NCBI GenBank assembly: GCA_963803115.1
Contig: CAWDLN010000006.1
Span: 1-64,000, forward strand
From: DATBGZ01 sp963803115
GTDB lineage: Bacteria; Actinomycetota; Actinomycetes; Mycobacteriales; Micromonosporaceae
Reading direction: 5' to 3'
DNA: 64,000 bases
Part shown: positions 55,126 to 62,564 of the stretch, piece by piece
Numbering within the stretch: position 1 is the stretch's first letter
How the letters are laid out: the number at the start of each line of letters is the position of its first letter
Position numbers and translations under genes: made by a program
Notes under the pieces: model-generated
What the model saw: only the letters and a program-made list of their open reading frames with translations
The model's database searches: none
Told to the model about the DNA's origin: nothing

Positions 55126-56586
55126 GTGGCGACGCCGAAGTTCCCCTTTCAGGACCTGCGCGAGTTCCTACAAGCCTTGACCGCCGAGGGTGAGCTGCAC
55201 CGGGTCCGGGCCCGGGTGGATCCGACGCTGGAGATCAGCGAGATCGTGACGCGCACGGTACGGACGAAAGGTCCGGCGCTGCTGTTCGAACAGCCGACGC
55301 GAGGCGCGATGCCAGTCGCCATCAACCTCTTCGGCACGCACCGACGGATGGCGATGGCTTTGGGGGTGTCCGATGTGGACGAGATCGGCGCTCGGATTGG
55401 CGAGCTGGTACGGCCCGAGTTGCCCGTCGGTTGGTCCGGGATCCGCGAGGGCATCGGCAAGCTGCTGCAGCTCAAGTCGGTACCCCCGAAGAAGGTCCGC
55501 ACCGCACCATGCCAGGAAATCGTCTACCGGGGCGCGGACGTCGACCTTGACCGCCTGCCGGGGCTTCAGACATGGCCGGATGACGGGGGCATCTTCCACA
55601 ACTACGGCCTGACGCACACCCGCCACCCGGAGACCGGTAAGCGCAACCTTGGCCTCTACCGGTTGCAGCAGCACTCCCGCAACACGCTCGGCATGCACTG
55701 GCAGATCCACAAGGATTCCACCGCACACCACGCCGTCGCCGAGCGGCTCGGCCAACGGCTTCCGGTGGCGGTCGCGTTCGGGGCCGACCCCGTCGTGTGC
55801 TACGCGGCCTCCGCGCCGCTTCCCGGTGACATCGACGAATATCTGTTCGCTGGATTCCTGCGTGGCGAGCGGGTCGAGATGGTCGACTGCCTCAGCGTGC
55901 CGTTGCAGGTGCCAGCGCATGCGCTGGTGGTGCTGGAGGGCTATGTCGAGCCGGGCGAGCGGGCGCCCGAGGGACCCTTCGGTGACCACACCGGCTTCTA
56001 CACTCCGATCGAGCCGTTCCCGGTCCTCCACGTCGAGTGCATGACGACCCAACAGGACCCGATCTACCACTCGATCATCACGTCGAAGCCCCCGCAGGAG
56101 GACGGGCCGATCGGCCACGCGACCGAGCGCATCTTCCTGCCGCTCATCAAGCTCCTGGTACCGGACATTGTGGACATGTCCATGCCAGAGCCCGGCGTGT
56201 TCCACAACTGCCTCATCGTCTCGATCCAAAAGCGCTACCCGAAGCACGCGCAGAAGGTGATGAATGCGATCTGGGGCGCCCATCTGTTGTCGCTCACCAA
56301 GCTCATCGTGGTGGTGGACGACGACTGCGATCCGGCGGACTATCACGAGGTGGCCTTCCGCGCCTTCGGCAACGTCGACTACGCGCATGACCTGCTTCTC
56401 ACCAGTGGTCCCGTCGATCATCTGGACCACGCGTCGTACCAACAGTTCTGGGGCGGCAAGGCCGGCATCGACGCGACCCGCAAGCTGCCCAGCGAGGGCT
56501 ACAGCCGAGGCTGGCCGGAGCCCGCGGTGATGTCGGCCGATATCGTGGCCAAGGTCGACCGCCGGTGGAAGGAGTACGGGCTGTGA
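55126..56586 (+). CDS. UbiD-family decarboxylase (menaquinone, futalosine route)
   Basis: 486 residues from GTG 55126. UbiD fold, with prenylated-FMN-binding and catalytic segments such as NLGLYRLQQHSRNTLGMHWQ, ERAPEGPFGDHTGFYTPIEP (Glu-Arg-Glu network) and DIVDMSMPEPGVFHNCLIVS. Decarboxylates a prenylated naphthoate-like intermediate. It needs the prenylated-FMN cofactor made by the UbiX two genes on, and overlaps the UbiA gene by 4 bases; this trio is typical of actinobacterial futalosine-pathway menaquinone synthesis. Confidence 0.9.
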   Translation: MATPKFPFQDLREFLQALTAEGELHRVRARVDPTLEISEIVTRTVRTKGPALLFEQPTRGAMPVAINLFGTHRRMAMALGVSDVDEIGARIGELVRPELPVGWSGIREGIGKLLQLKSVPPKKVRTAPCQEIVYRGADVDLDRLPGLQTWPDDGGIFHNYGLTHTRHPETGKRNLGLYRLQQHSRNTLGMHWQIHKDSTAHHAVAERLGQRLPVAVAFGADPVVCYAASAPLPGDIDEYLFAGFLRGERVEMVDCLSVPLQVPAHALVVLEGYVEPGERAPEGPFGDHTGFYTPIEPFPVLHVECMTTQQDPIYHSIITSKPPQEDGPIGHATERIFLPLIKLLVPDIVDMSMPEPGVFHNCLIVSIQKRYPKHAQKVMNAIWGAHLLSLTKLIVVVDDDCDPADYHEVAFRAFGNVDYAHDLLLTSGPVDHLDHASYQQFWGGKAGIDATRKLPSEGYSRGWPEPAVMSADIVAKVDRRWKEYGL

Positions 56587-57479
56587 CGGCCACGGCCGCG
56601 TCGCCGGTGGGAAGCTTCCTGCGCCTGGTGGCCATCGAGCATTCCGTCTTCGCGCTGCCCTTCGCGTACCTCGCCGCGCTCACGGCGATGACCCGCGCCG
56701 ACGGTCGGGTCGACTGGCTGAAGCTGCTGCTCATCACTGTGGCGATGGTGGGCGCCCGTACCTTTGCCATGGCCGCCAACCGCATCATCGACCGCGGCAT
56801 CGACGCTCGTAACCCCCGGACCGCCAACCGTGAACTCGTCACTGGCACGGTGACCGTGCGGACCGCGTGGATCGGCGCCGCCGTCGCGCTCGCCGTCTTC
56901 CTCGTCGCAGCCGCAGCGCTCAACCCGCTCTGTCTCACGCTTGCCCCGCTGGCACTGGTGCCGCTGGCCGCCTACCCCTATGCCAAGCGGGTCACCGACT
57001 GGCCCCACGCGGTGCTCGCCGTCGCGCAGCTGATTGGTCCCGTGGGCGCCTGGCTCGGGGTCACCGGTACGCTCGCCGGCTCCGGACCGGCCTGGGTGCT
57101 CGGGATCGCGGTCGGGCTCTGGATCGGTGGATTCGATCTCATCTATGCCTGTCAGGACGCCGAGATCGACCGGTCCATTGGCGTGCGCAGCGTGCCGGCC
57201 CGGTACGGCGTGGCCTTCGCGTTGCGACTGTCGATCGGCGTGCACGTCTTGACGTTCGCGCTCTTCGTGTTGTTCGGGGCACTGGTCGGCTTGGGCTGGC
57301 TGTGGTGGATCGGGCTGGGGCTCGCCGCCGTCGCGTTCGTCTATGAGCACGCGATCGTCCGTCCAACCGACCTGTCGCGGGTGAACCGCGCCTTCTTTAC
57401 CGCTAATGGATTCGTCGGCATCGCGCTGTTCGTCTTCGCGTTGACCGACCTCGTGCTTCGGCTGGGTCTGCGGCCGTAG
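56583..57479 (+). CDS. mqnP: UbiA-family prenyltransferase (MqnP-like)
   Basis: 298 residues from GTG 56583 with eight or nine membrane helices. First Asp-rich motif AANRIIDRGIDARNPRTANR and second YACQDAEIDRSIGVRSVPAR coordinate Mg-diphosphate. Transfers the isoprenoid tail to the 1,4-dihydroxy-6-naphthoate-type head group at the membrane. Coupled to the UbiD gene before it and followed by UbiX; no mqnA-D genes are in the window. Confidence 0.88.
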   Translation: MTATAASPVGSFLRLVAIEHSVFALPFAYLAALTAMTRADGRVDWLKLLLITVAMVGARTFAMAANRIIDRGIDARNPRTANRELVTGTVTVRTAWIGAAVALAVFLVAAAALNPLCLTLAPLALVPLAAYPYAKRVTDWPHAVLAVAQLIGPVGAWLGVTGTLAGSGPAWVLGIAVGLWIGGFDLIYACQDAEIDRSIGVRSVPARYGVAFALRLSIGVHVLTFALFVLFGALVGLGWLWWIGLGLAAVAFVYEHAIVRPTDLSRVNRAFFTANGFVGIALFVFALTDLVLRLGLRP

Positions 57480-57498
57480 CAACGGCTACCGTCGGGGC

Positions 57499-58110
57499 AT
57501 GCGCACGCCGTGGTTGGTCGGCGTCTCCGGCGCCTCCGGGACGCCGTACGCGGCCGCCGTCCTGCGCGCGCTGCTCGATGCGGGCTGCGCGGTGGATTTG
57601 GTGGTGTCACGGGCGGCTCGGTTGACGATCCTCGACGAGACGGGGATCGGGTTCCGTGACGCGCATTGGCGGGAGGACCTCGCCACGTGGCTCGGCGTCG
57701 ACCTCAGTGGTGCCGACCTGCTGTACTGGCCGGCCGGAGATCTGGCCGCGGGACCGAGCTCCGGCTCGTACCCCGCTCGGGGCATGGTCGTGGTTCCCGC
57801 CAGTACGGCGGCCTGTGCCGGGATCGCGATCGGGCTATCGAAGGACTTGTTGCAACGGGCCGCCGAGGTGACGCTCAAGGAGCGCCGCCGACTCGTGCTG
57901 GTGCCCAGAGAAACGCCGGTCACACGCAGCCATCTGCACCACCTGCTGACCCTGCACGACGCAGGTGCCGTGGTCCTGCCGGCCAGTCCCGCGTTCTACG
58001 CCGCCGGTGCCCGGGCCACCGCTGAGGAGCTGGTCGACTTCGTAGCGGGGAAGGTGCTCGACGCGCTGGACGTGCCGCACACGCTGTTCACGCGCTGGAA
58101 GGGTCGATGA
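57499..58110 (+). CDS. ubiX: UbiX-type flavin prenyltransferase
   Basis: 203 residues. Flavin-binding VGVSGASGTPYAAAVLRALL, ASTAACAGIAIGLSKDLLQR and LVLVPRETPVTRSHLHHLLT (conserved Arg/Glu of the dimethylallyl-phosphate site). Makes prenylated FMN for the UbiD decarboxylase encoded upstream. 19 bases separate it from mqnP. Confidence 0.93.
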   Translation: MRTPWLVGVSGASGTPYAAAVLRALLDAGCAVDLVVSRAARLTILDETGIGFRDAHWREDLATWLGVDLSGADLLYWPAGDLAAGPSSGSYPARGMVVVPASTAACAGIAIGLSKDLLQRAAEVTLKERRRLVLVPRETPVTRSHLHHLLTLHDAGAVVLPASPAFYAAGARATAEELVDFVAGKVLDALDVPHTLFTRWKGR

Positions 58111-58119
58111 CGTTTGTGC

Positions 58120-58335
58120 TCAGCTTCGGCGCGCGTGCTGGGGAGTCTCGGTGCTCAGACCCTCTTCGCCTTCGAGCAGCGCCCGTACCTCTGACTCGCG
58201 GAACCGGCGATGTCCGCCAGGGGTACGGATGCTGCTGATCCGGCCCGCCGCCGCCCATCGAGTGACCGTCTTAGGGTCGACGCGGAACAGTGCGGCCACC
58301 TCGCCCGGCGTCAACAGACGATCTCCAGTGTCCAC
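58120..58335 (-). CDS. bldC: BldC-type MerR-like developmental regulator
   Basis: 71 residues, a single winged helix-turn-helix without effector domain: LLTPGEVAALFRVDPKTVTR, then WAAAGRISSIRTPGGHRRFR. Nearly the full BldC consensus of actinobacteria, where BldC binds DNA repeats in asymmetric cooperative arrays and delays sporulation. Convergent with ubiX and in its usual place near the menaquinone genes. Confidence 0.92.
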   Translation of the reverse strand: MDTGDRLLTPGEVAALFRVDPKTVTRWAAAGRISSIRTPGGHRRFRESEVRALLEGEEGLSTETPQHARRS

Positions 58336-58546
58336 AACCCCTCCTTGCGTCGCACGGGTCGCGATCCCGAGCCAGCTGGGCGTTGCGCCTTACGCTGGGA
58401 TACGCCCATTACAGCACCGTCGTAGCGCCATGTCCGACAAACGGTGATTCACCCTATCTTGGGGGCTTCTCCGGAACAATACCCGCCTGGGTCGAGAGAG
58501 ATCAGGCCGTGCGGCAAGCTGAGCGGCAGGACAGGGAAGGGGACCC

Positions 58547-58999
58547 GTGGATCCCATCGACAGGCGCATCGTGGAGCTACTGACCGCCAACGGCCGGCTC
58601 TCCTACGCCGAGCTCGCCCGACAGATCGGGCTCTCCGGACCGGCCGTGCACGAGCGGGTCGGCAAGCTCGAGGCATCGGGGATCATCCGCGCATACCGCG
58701 CCCATCTCGATCCGGAGGCCGTCGGTCTCGGGGTGACTGGGTTCATCGGCATCGTGCAGGCCGCCGACAGCGAGATCGACGACATCCTGACCGCAATGGC
58801 GGAGCTGCCCGAGATCGAGTCCTGCTACTTCCTGGCCGGGACGGAGTCCTTCCTGATCCAGGTACGCGTGCCGACGATCTCGGAGCTGGAGCGCCTCATC
58901 GTCCGGTTGAATCGCATCGCCGGAATCGCGTCAACCCGAACCACGATTGCGCTCTCGACCAAGTGGGAGCACCGCCCGCATCCCCTGCCACCGTCCTGA
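58547..58999 (+). CDS. Lrp/AsnC-family transcriptional regulator
   Basis: 150 residues from GTG 58547. N-terminal helix-turn-helix (VELLTANGRLSYAELARQIG, LSGPAVHERVGKLEASGII) and a RAM ligand-binding domain (GFIGIVQAADSEIDDILTAM, SCYFLAGTESFLIQV). Probably responds to an amino acid as an octamer. Divergent from bldC. Confidence 0.92.
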   Translation: MDPIDRRIVELLTANGRLSYAELARQIGLSGPAVHERVGKLEASGIIRAYRAHLDPEAVGLGVTGFIGIVQAADSEIDDILTAMAELPEIESCYFLAGTESFLIQVRVPTISELERLIVRLNRIAGIASTRTTIALSTKWEHRPHPLPPS

Positions 59000-59014
59000 C
59001 CGTCCACGCAGGAC

Positions 59015-59638
59015 TTAGGCGCGGTCGGCCAGTTCCGGGTAGCGCCGCACGTACCCGTGGTCGTCCAGTTCGAGTTCGGCGGCGAAGTCGCCACTCGTGA
59101 ATCGAACCCGACGACCCTCGAGCACCGTGTACGTCTGGCTGCTGTGGAGGACCTCGAGACCCGGCAACAAGATCCAGGCGACATCGATCGTGTGGCTCAC
59201 GCCCGCGGTGCCGTCGAGCAGTCCGAGGCGGCGGATCGGCAAGGTGTTCGTCATGGGGGAGTAACTGAGATCCACATCGAGCGCCGCGTGTAGCGCGTCC
59301 GGCTCTTCGCAGCCGGGCTGCTCAGCGGCGTCCTGGCCGGCGGCGCGCAGCGTGGCGTCGAGGTTGCCCTGCTCGGTTGCGGTCACCCGCCAGCGACCCG
59401 CCGCGCGTTCCAGGCGTACCGCACGCTGGAAGCCCGCGCCCTCGACCGTGACCTCGCACCGGGCGGTCGTCCAGGTGTCGTCGGTGTACAGCTCGTACCG
59501 GCACGCGAAAGGCACCGGGGTCGCGGCGAGCATCGTGCCCTTGGCCCGCAGGCCGGAGCGGTCGGTACACAGTGCCTGCTCGCAACCGGCCGTGTCGAGT
59601 CGCCGCCAGAACAACGCCGTCGTCGCTAGTCCCGCCAC
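59015..59638 (-). CDS. Putative glycolipid-binding protein (PF06475-like)
   Basis: 207 residues from GTG 59638 (VAGLATTALFWRRLDTAGCE), where similarity to the family begins. Beta-rich fold with YELYTDDTWTTARCEVTVEG, DLSYSPMTNTLPIRRLGLLD and VLHSSQTYTVLEGRRVRFTS, all typical of this single-domain family. No signal peptide. Biochemical role not established. Its start lies only 11 bases from the DEAD-box helicase stop, in the same direction. Confidence 0.78.
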   Translation of the reverse strand: MAGLATTALFWRRLDTAGCEQALCTDRSGLRAKGTMLAATPVPFACRYELYTDDTWTTARCEVTVEGAGFQRAVRLERAAGRWRVTATEQGNLDATLRAAGQDAAEQPGCEEPDALHAALDVDLSYSPMTNTLPIRRLGLLDGTAGVSHTIDVAWILLPGLEVLHSSQTYTVLEGRRVRFTSGDFAAELELDDHGYVRRYPELADRA

Positions 59639-59648
59639 AGGACCGACC

Positions 59649-61091
59649 CTAACGGGGTGCGAATCGGCGTCCGTCCCGGTGCCGCGACTCGCGACGGTGG
59701 TCCACACGCCGCCGGTCCTCGCGCGGCCGGTCCTCGCGCGGCCGGTCCACACGCGGCCGGTCCTCGCGCGGCCTCGAGTGTCGTGGGCGACGGTCGCGCG
59801 ACCGGGGCGGCGCCACCGGCTCGCGTGCGACCGGTACGCCGGAAGGCTCCCGGGCTCCGGTGACCACGGCGAGTGCGGGTGCGTTGGCCGTGACCTCCGT
59901 ACGGGCGGCGGTCACGCCGGCCCGCTCCAGCATCGTGAAGGTGGAGCGCCGTTGCCGGGGCAGTACCAGCGTCACGACGGTCCCCTGCTCGCCGGCGCGG
60001 GCGGTGCGGCCGGCCCGATGCAGGTAGTCCTTCGCATCGGCCGGCGGGTCGACGTGCACGACGAGGCTCACGCCGTCGACGTGAATGCCCCGCGCCGCAA
60101 CGTTCGTCGCAACCAGGGTGCCGACGCGGCCCTCGCGGAACTCGGCGAGTGTCCGGGTCCGCACCCGCTGAGTCTTGCCGCCGTGCAGCGCGGCCGCTCG
60201 CACGCCGACGTCGGCCAGTTGCGACACGAGCCGGTCGACGGCGAGCTGGGTCTTGACGAACATGATGGTCCGGCCTGGCCGATTGGCGATCGACGCGAGC
60301 ACCTCGAACTTGCCGGTCGCCGGGATCAGCAATGCGTGGTGGTCCATGGTGTCCACAGTGGCCACCGCAGGCTGCAGCTCATGAGTGACCGGGTCGGTGA
60401 GGAAGCGGTGAACCAGCGCGTCGACATCACCGTCCAAAGTGGCCGAAAACAGTAGCCTCTGCGCTCCCGTGGGTGTCTGCGCGAGCAGCGCGGTCACCTC
60501 GGGCAGGAACCCGAGATCGGCCATCTGATCCGCCTCGTCCAGCACGGTGATCTCGGTCGATCCGAGCGAGCAGGCGCCGCGCTCGATGAGGTCACCGAGG
60601 CGGCCGGGCGTGGCGACGAGCACGTCCACGCCGCGCTGCAGCGCGCCGATCTGCGTGTGGTACGGCGCGCCGCCGAACGCGGTGCTGGTGAACAGGCCGA
60701 GCGAGCGCGCCAGCGGCGTGAGTACGTCGTTGACCTGCATCGCGAGTTCCCGCGTCGGCACCAGCACCAGCGCCTTCGGGCGGCGCGGGGCGCTGCGGCC
60801 GCTGTTCGCAACCCGGGTCAGCACCGGCAGTCCAAAAGCGAGGGTCTTCCCAGAGCCGGTCTGGCCGCGGCCCAGCACGTCCCGACCCGCGAGTGCGTCG
60901 GGGATCGTCGCCGCCTGGATCGGGAACGGCGTCGTGATCCCGGCCTGCCGAACGGCGCGAACGAGCGCCGCCGGAAGGCCGAGCGACGCAAAGTCGGGGG
61001 CGGGATTGCGCCCGGTGTCAACCTCGTCGGACGAGGACCGAGGGGTCTCAAACAGTGATGGAAACTCGCGCGCGGCATCGAGCAGCGTCAT
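59649..61091 (-). CDS. DEAD-box RNA helicase
   Basis: 480 residues. Q-motif FPIQAATIPDAL, Walker A GRGQTGSGKT, VLDEADQMADLGF (DEAD box), SAT in LLFSATLDGD, and helicase-C motifs TLVATNVAARGIHVDGVSLV and HRAGRTARAG. Unwinds structured RNA in the cytosol. The last 60 residues are a low-complexity basic tail of repeated RP-RED/RVD units (RPREDRPRVDRPREDRPRED) ending RFAPR, probably an RNA-binding extension. Confidence 0.95.
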   Translation of the reverse strand: MTLLDAAREFPSLFETPRSSSDEVDTGRNPAPDFASLGLPAALVRAVRQAGITTPFPIQAATIPDALAGRDVLGRGQTGSGKTLAFGLPVLTRVANSGRSAPRRPKALVLVPTRELAMQVNDVLTPLARSLGLFTSTAFGGAPYHTQIGALQRGVDVLVATPGRLGDLIERGACSLGSTEITVLDEADQMADLGFLPEVTALLAQTPTGAQRLLFSATLDGDVDALVHRFLTDPVTHELQPAVATVDTMDHHALLIPATGKFEVLASIANRPGRTIMFVKTQLAVDRLVSQLADVGVRAAALHGGKTQRVRTRTLAEFREGRVGTLVATNVAARGIHVDGVSLVVHVDPPADAKDYLHRAGRTARAGEQGTVVTLVLPRQRRSTFTMLERAGVTAARTEVTANAPALAVVTGAREPSGVPVAREPVAPPRSRDRRPRHSRPREDRPRVDRPREDRPREDRRRVDHRRESRHRDGRRFAPR

Positions 61092-61280
61092 AGCTAGGGG
61101 TCGGCCTCTCCACAGGGGCGTCTCCGAAGGCGTCGCTAGCCCGGCGAGGTCGCCGGCGTCACATGGTGGAGAGGCCCGAAGGCGCGCACCTGAGTTGGCG
61201 CGCCGTCAACACGAACCTCCACACAATACCCGGTCACGACCTTGGCGGCGACCTGCAGTGACGACCGCCACCATCGACGG

Positions 61281-62420
61281 TCAGCTGGCGAACTCCGAGA
61301 ACGTCTTGAACACCGATTTGATGAAGTCACCGGCAAGAATATCGACGATGACGATGATGGCAACCGCGAACAGCAACAGCCCGAATGAGACCCACAACGC
61401 GGTCCGGACCCGTCGCTTGCGCTCGCGCCGGCGACTCTGCTCGAAGCCTCGGGAGAGAATGTGGCCGGACAGCGATCCGGACACCGCCGGGTCGAATCCC
61501 GCTGTGGCGACCGTACCCGTCACATAGCCGGTTATCGCCTCCGTCTGCAGTTCGCCGTAGTTGCCGCCCTGATAGATGCTCGGGCTGATCACCGGGCCGG
61601 GGACGATGGCCGGCGGCGGCGGAACTGGGCCGGGCGGCTGAGGGAACGGTGGCGGCGGTGCGGGTACGGGTGGGCTCGGTGGCGGGGTTGGGACCGGCGG
61701 ACTCGGCGGCGGGGTTGGCACCGGTGGGCCAGGCGGCGGGATCGGGACCGGAGGGCCAGGCGGCACCGGTGTCGGCGGAACCGGACCCGGCGGCGTTGGC
61801 GCCGGCGTCGGAGCCGGGAACGGAGATGGACCAGGCTCCGGGGCCGGCGGCTGTGGCGGCTCCTTCGGCTCCGGGGGCCCGTGCGGCGCCGGCGGTTCGA
61901 CGGGCGCCGGCGGCTCGGGCGGCGCGGGCGGGTTGGTCAGCTCGGCCAGCGACGCGCCAACACGAGGCGGATCGGTCAAGTAACTCGGCGTGAAAGGTTG
62001 GCGCGTCAGTGGCGTGGGGCTGGTGGACGCGGCCTCCCAGGAACGCCGGAACGCCTCATCGAACTCCTCATCGTCAGCGGCCTCTATGGGCACGCGGGTC
62101 GGCAGGCCGGCCGAGGTGAGGCCGGGCCAGGCGCTGCCGGTCGTTGGAACAACCGTTGGGGGCTCGGTCCACTCCTTCGCCGGCTGGGACTCCGGTGCTT
62201 GAGGCTCGACAGAGCGCGTACTCGGTTCAGCGACGGTTTGCGTCGGCTCCGGGCTCGAGGCACCGCGCGACCTGAGCACGTTCGTCTTCTCCTCCGGCGC
62301 GCTGGCACCGGTCGGCACGGCCGCATTGACCTCGGCGCCACACGTGGCGCACGTCGCAGCCCCAGGACTGAGCGAAGATCCACAGACGCCGCAGACCGCC
62401 CCGTCCGTGCCGTTGATCAT
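61281..62420 (-). CDS. Zinc-ribbon, proline-rich, C-terminally membrane-anchored protein
   Basis: 379 residues from ATG 62420 (MINGTDGAVCGVCGSSLSPG). N-terminal zinc ribbon with two C-x2-C pairs (CGVC..CATCG), a disordered Thr/Glu/Pro linker, about 100 residues of proline repeats (units like PPGPPVP and PPPSPPVP) and, near the C-terminus, a basic stretch RRRERKRRVR before one helix (LWVSFGLLLFAVAIIVIVDI). The topology places the ribbon and proline region in the cytoplasm. Function unknown. Confidence 0.7.
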   Translation of the reverse strand: MINGTDGAVCGVCGSSLSPGAATCATCGAEVNAAVPTGASAPEEKTNVLRSRGASSPEPTQTVAEPSTRSVEPQAPESQPAKEWTEPPTVVPTTGSAWPGLTSAGLPTRVPIEAADDEEFDEAFRRSWEAASTSPTPLTRQPFTPSYLTDPPRVGASLAELTNPPAPPEPPAPVEPPAPHGPPEPKEPPQPPAPEPGPSPFPAPTPAPTPPGPVPPTPVPPGPPVPIPPPGPPVPTPPPSPPVPTPPPSPPVPAPPPPFPQPPGPVPPPPAIVPGPVISPSIYQGGNYGELQTEAITGYVTGTVATAGFDPAVSGSLSGHILSRGFEQSRRRERKRRVRTALWVSFGLLLFAVAIIVIVDILAGDFIKSVFKTFSEFAS

Positions 62421-62564
62421 GCTTCCCTCCGATCGCGTCGGCCCGCGTTCTGCGTCGGGTTCACCGTGCCATATCGGCGCCAACGCGGACACCCTACGAC
62501 GCCGGTGTCGTCGGCTTCCTTGCGCCAGTCGGTGAATCTAGTCCCGCGAGCGGAGCATGACTTA

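Noticed and set aside
61640..61930. GGCGGC/CCGGTGGG tandem repeats, considered as a minisatellite
   Set aside because: They are in frame and encode the proline repeats of the zinc-ribbon protein; coding explains them.
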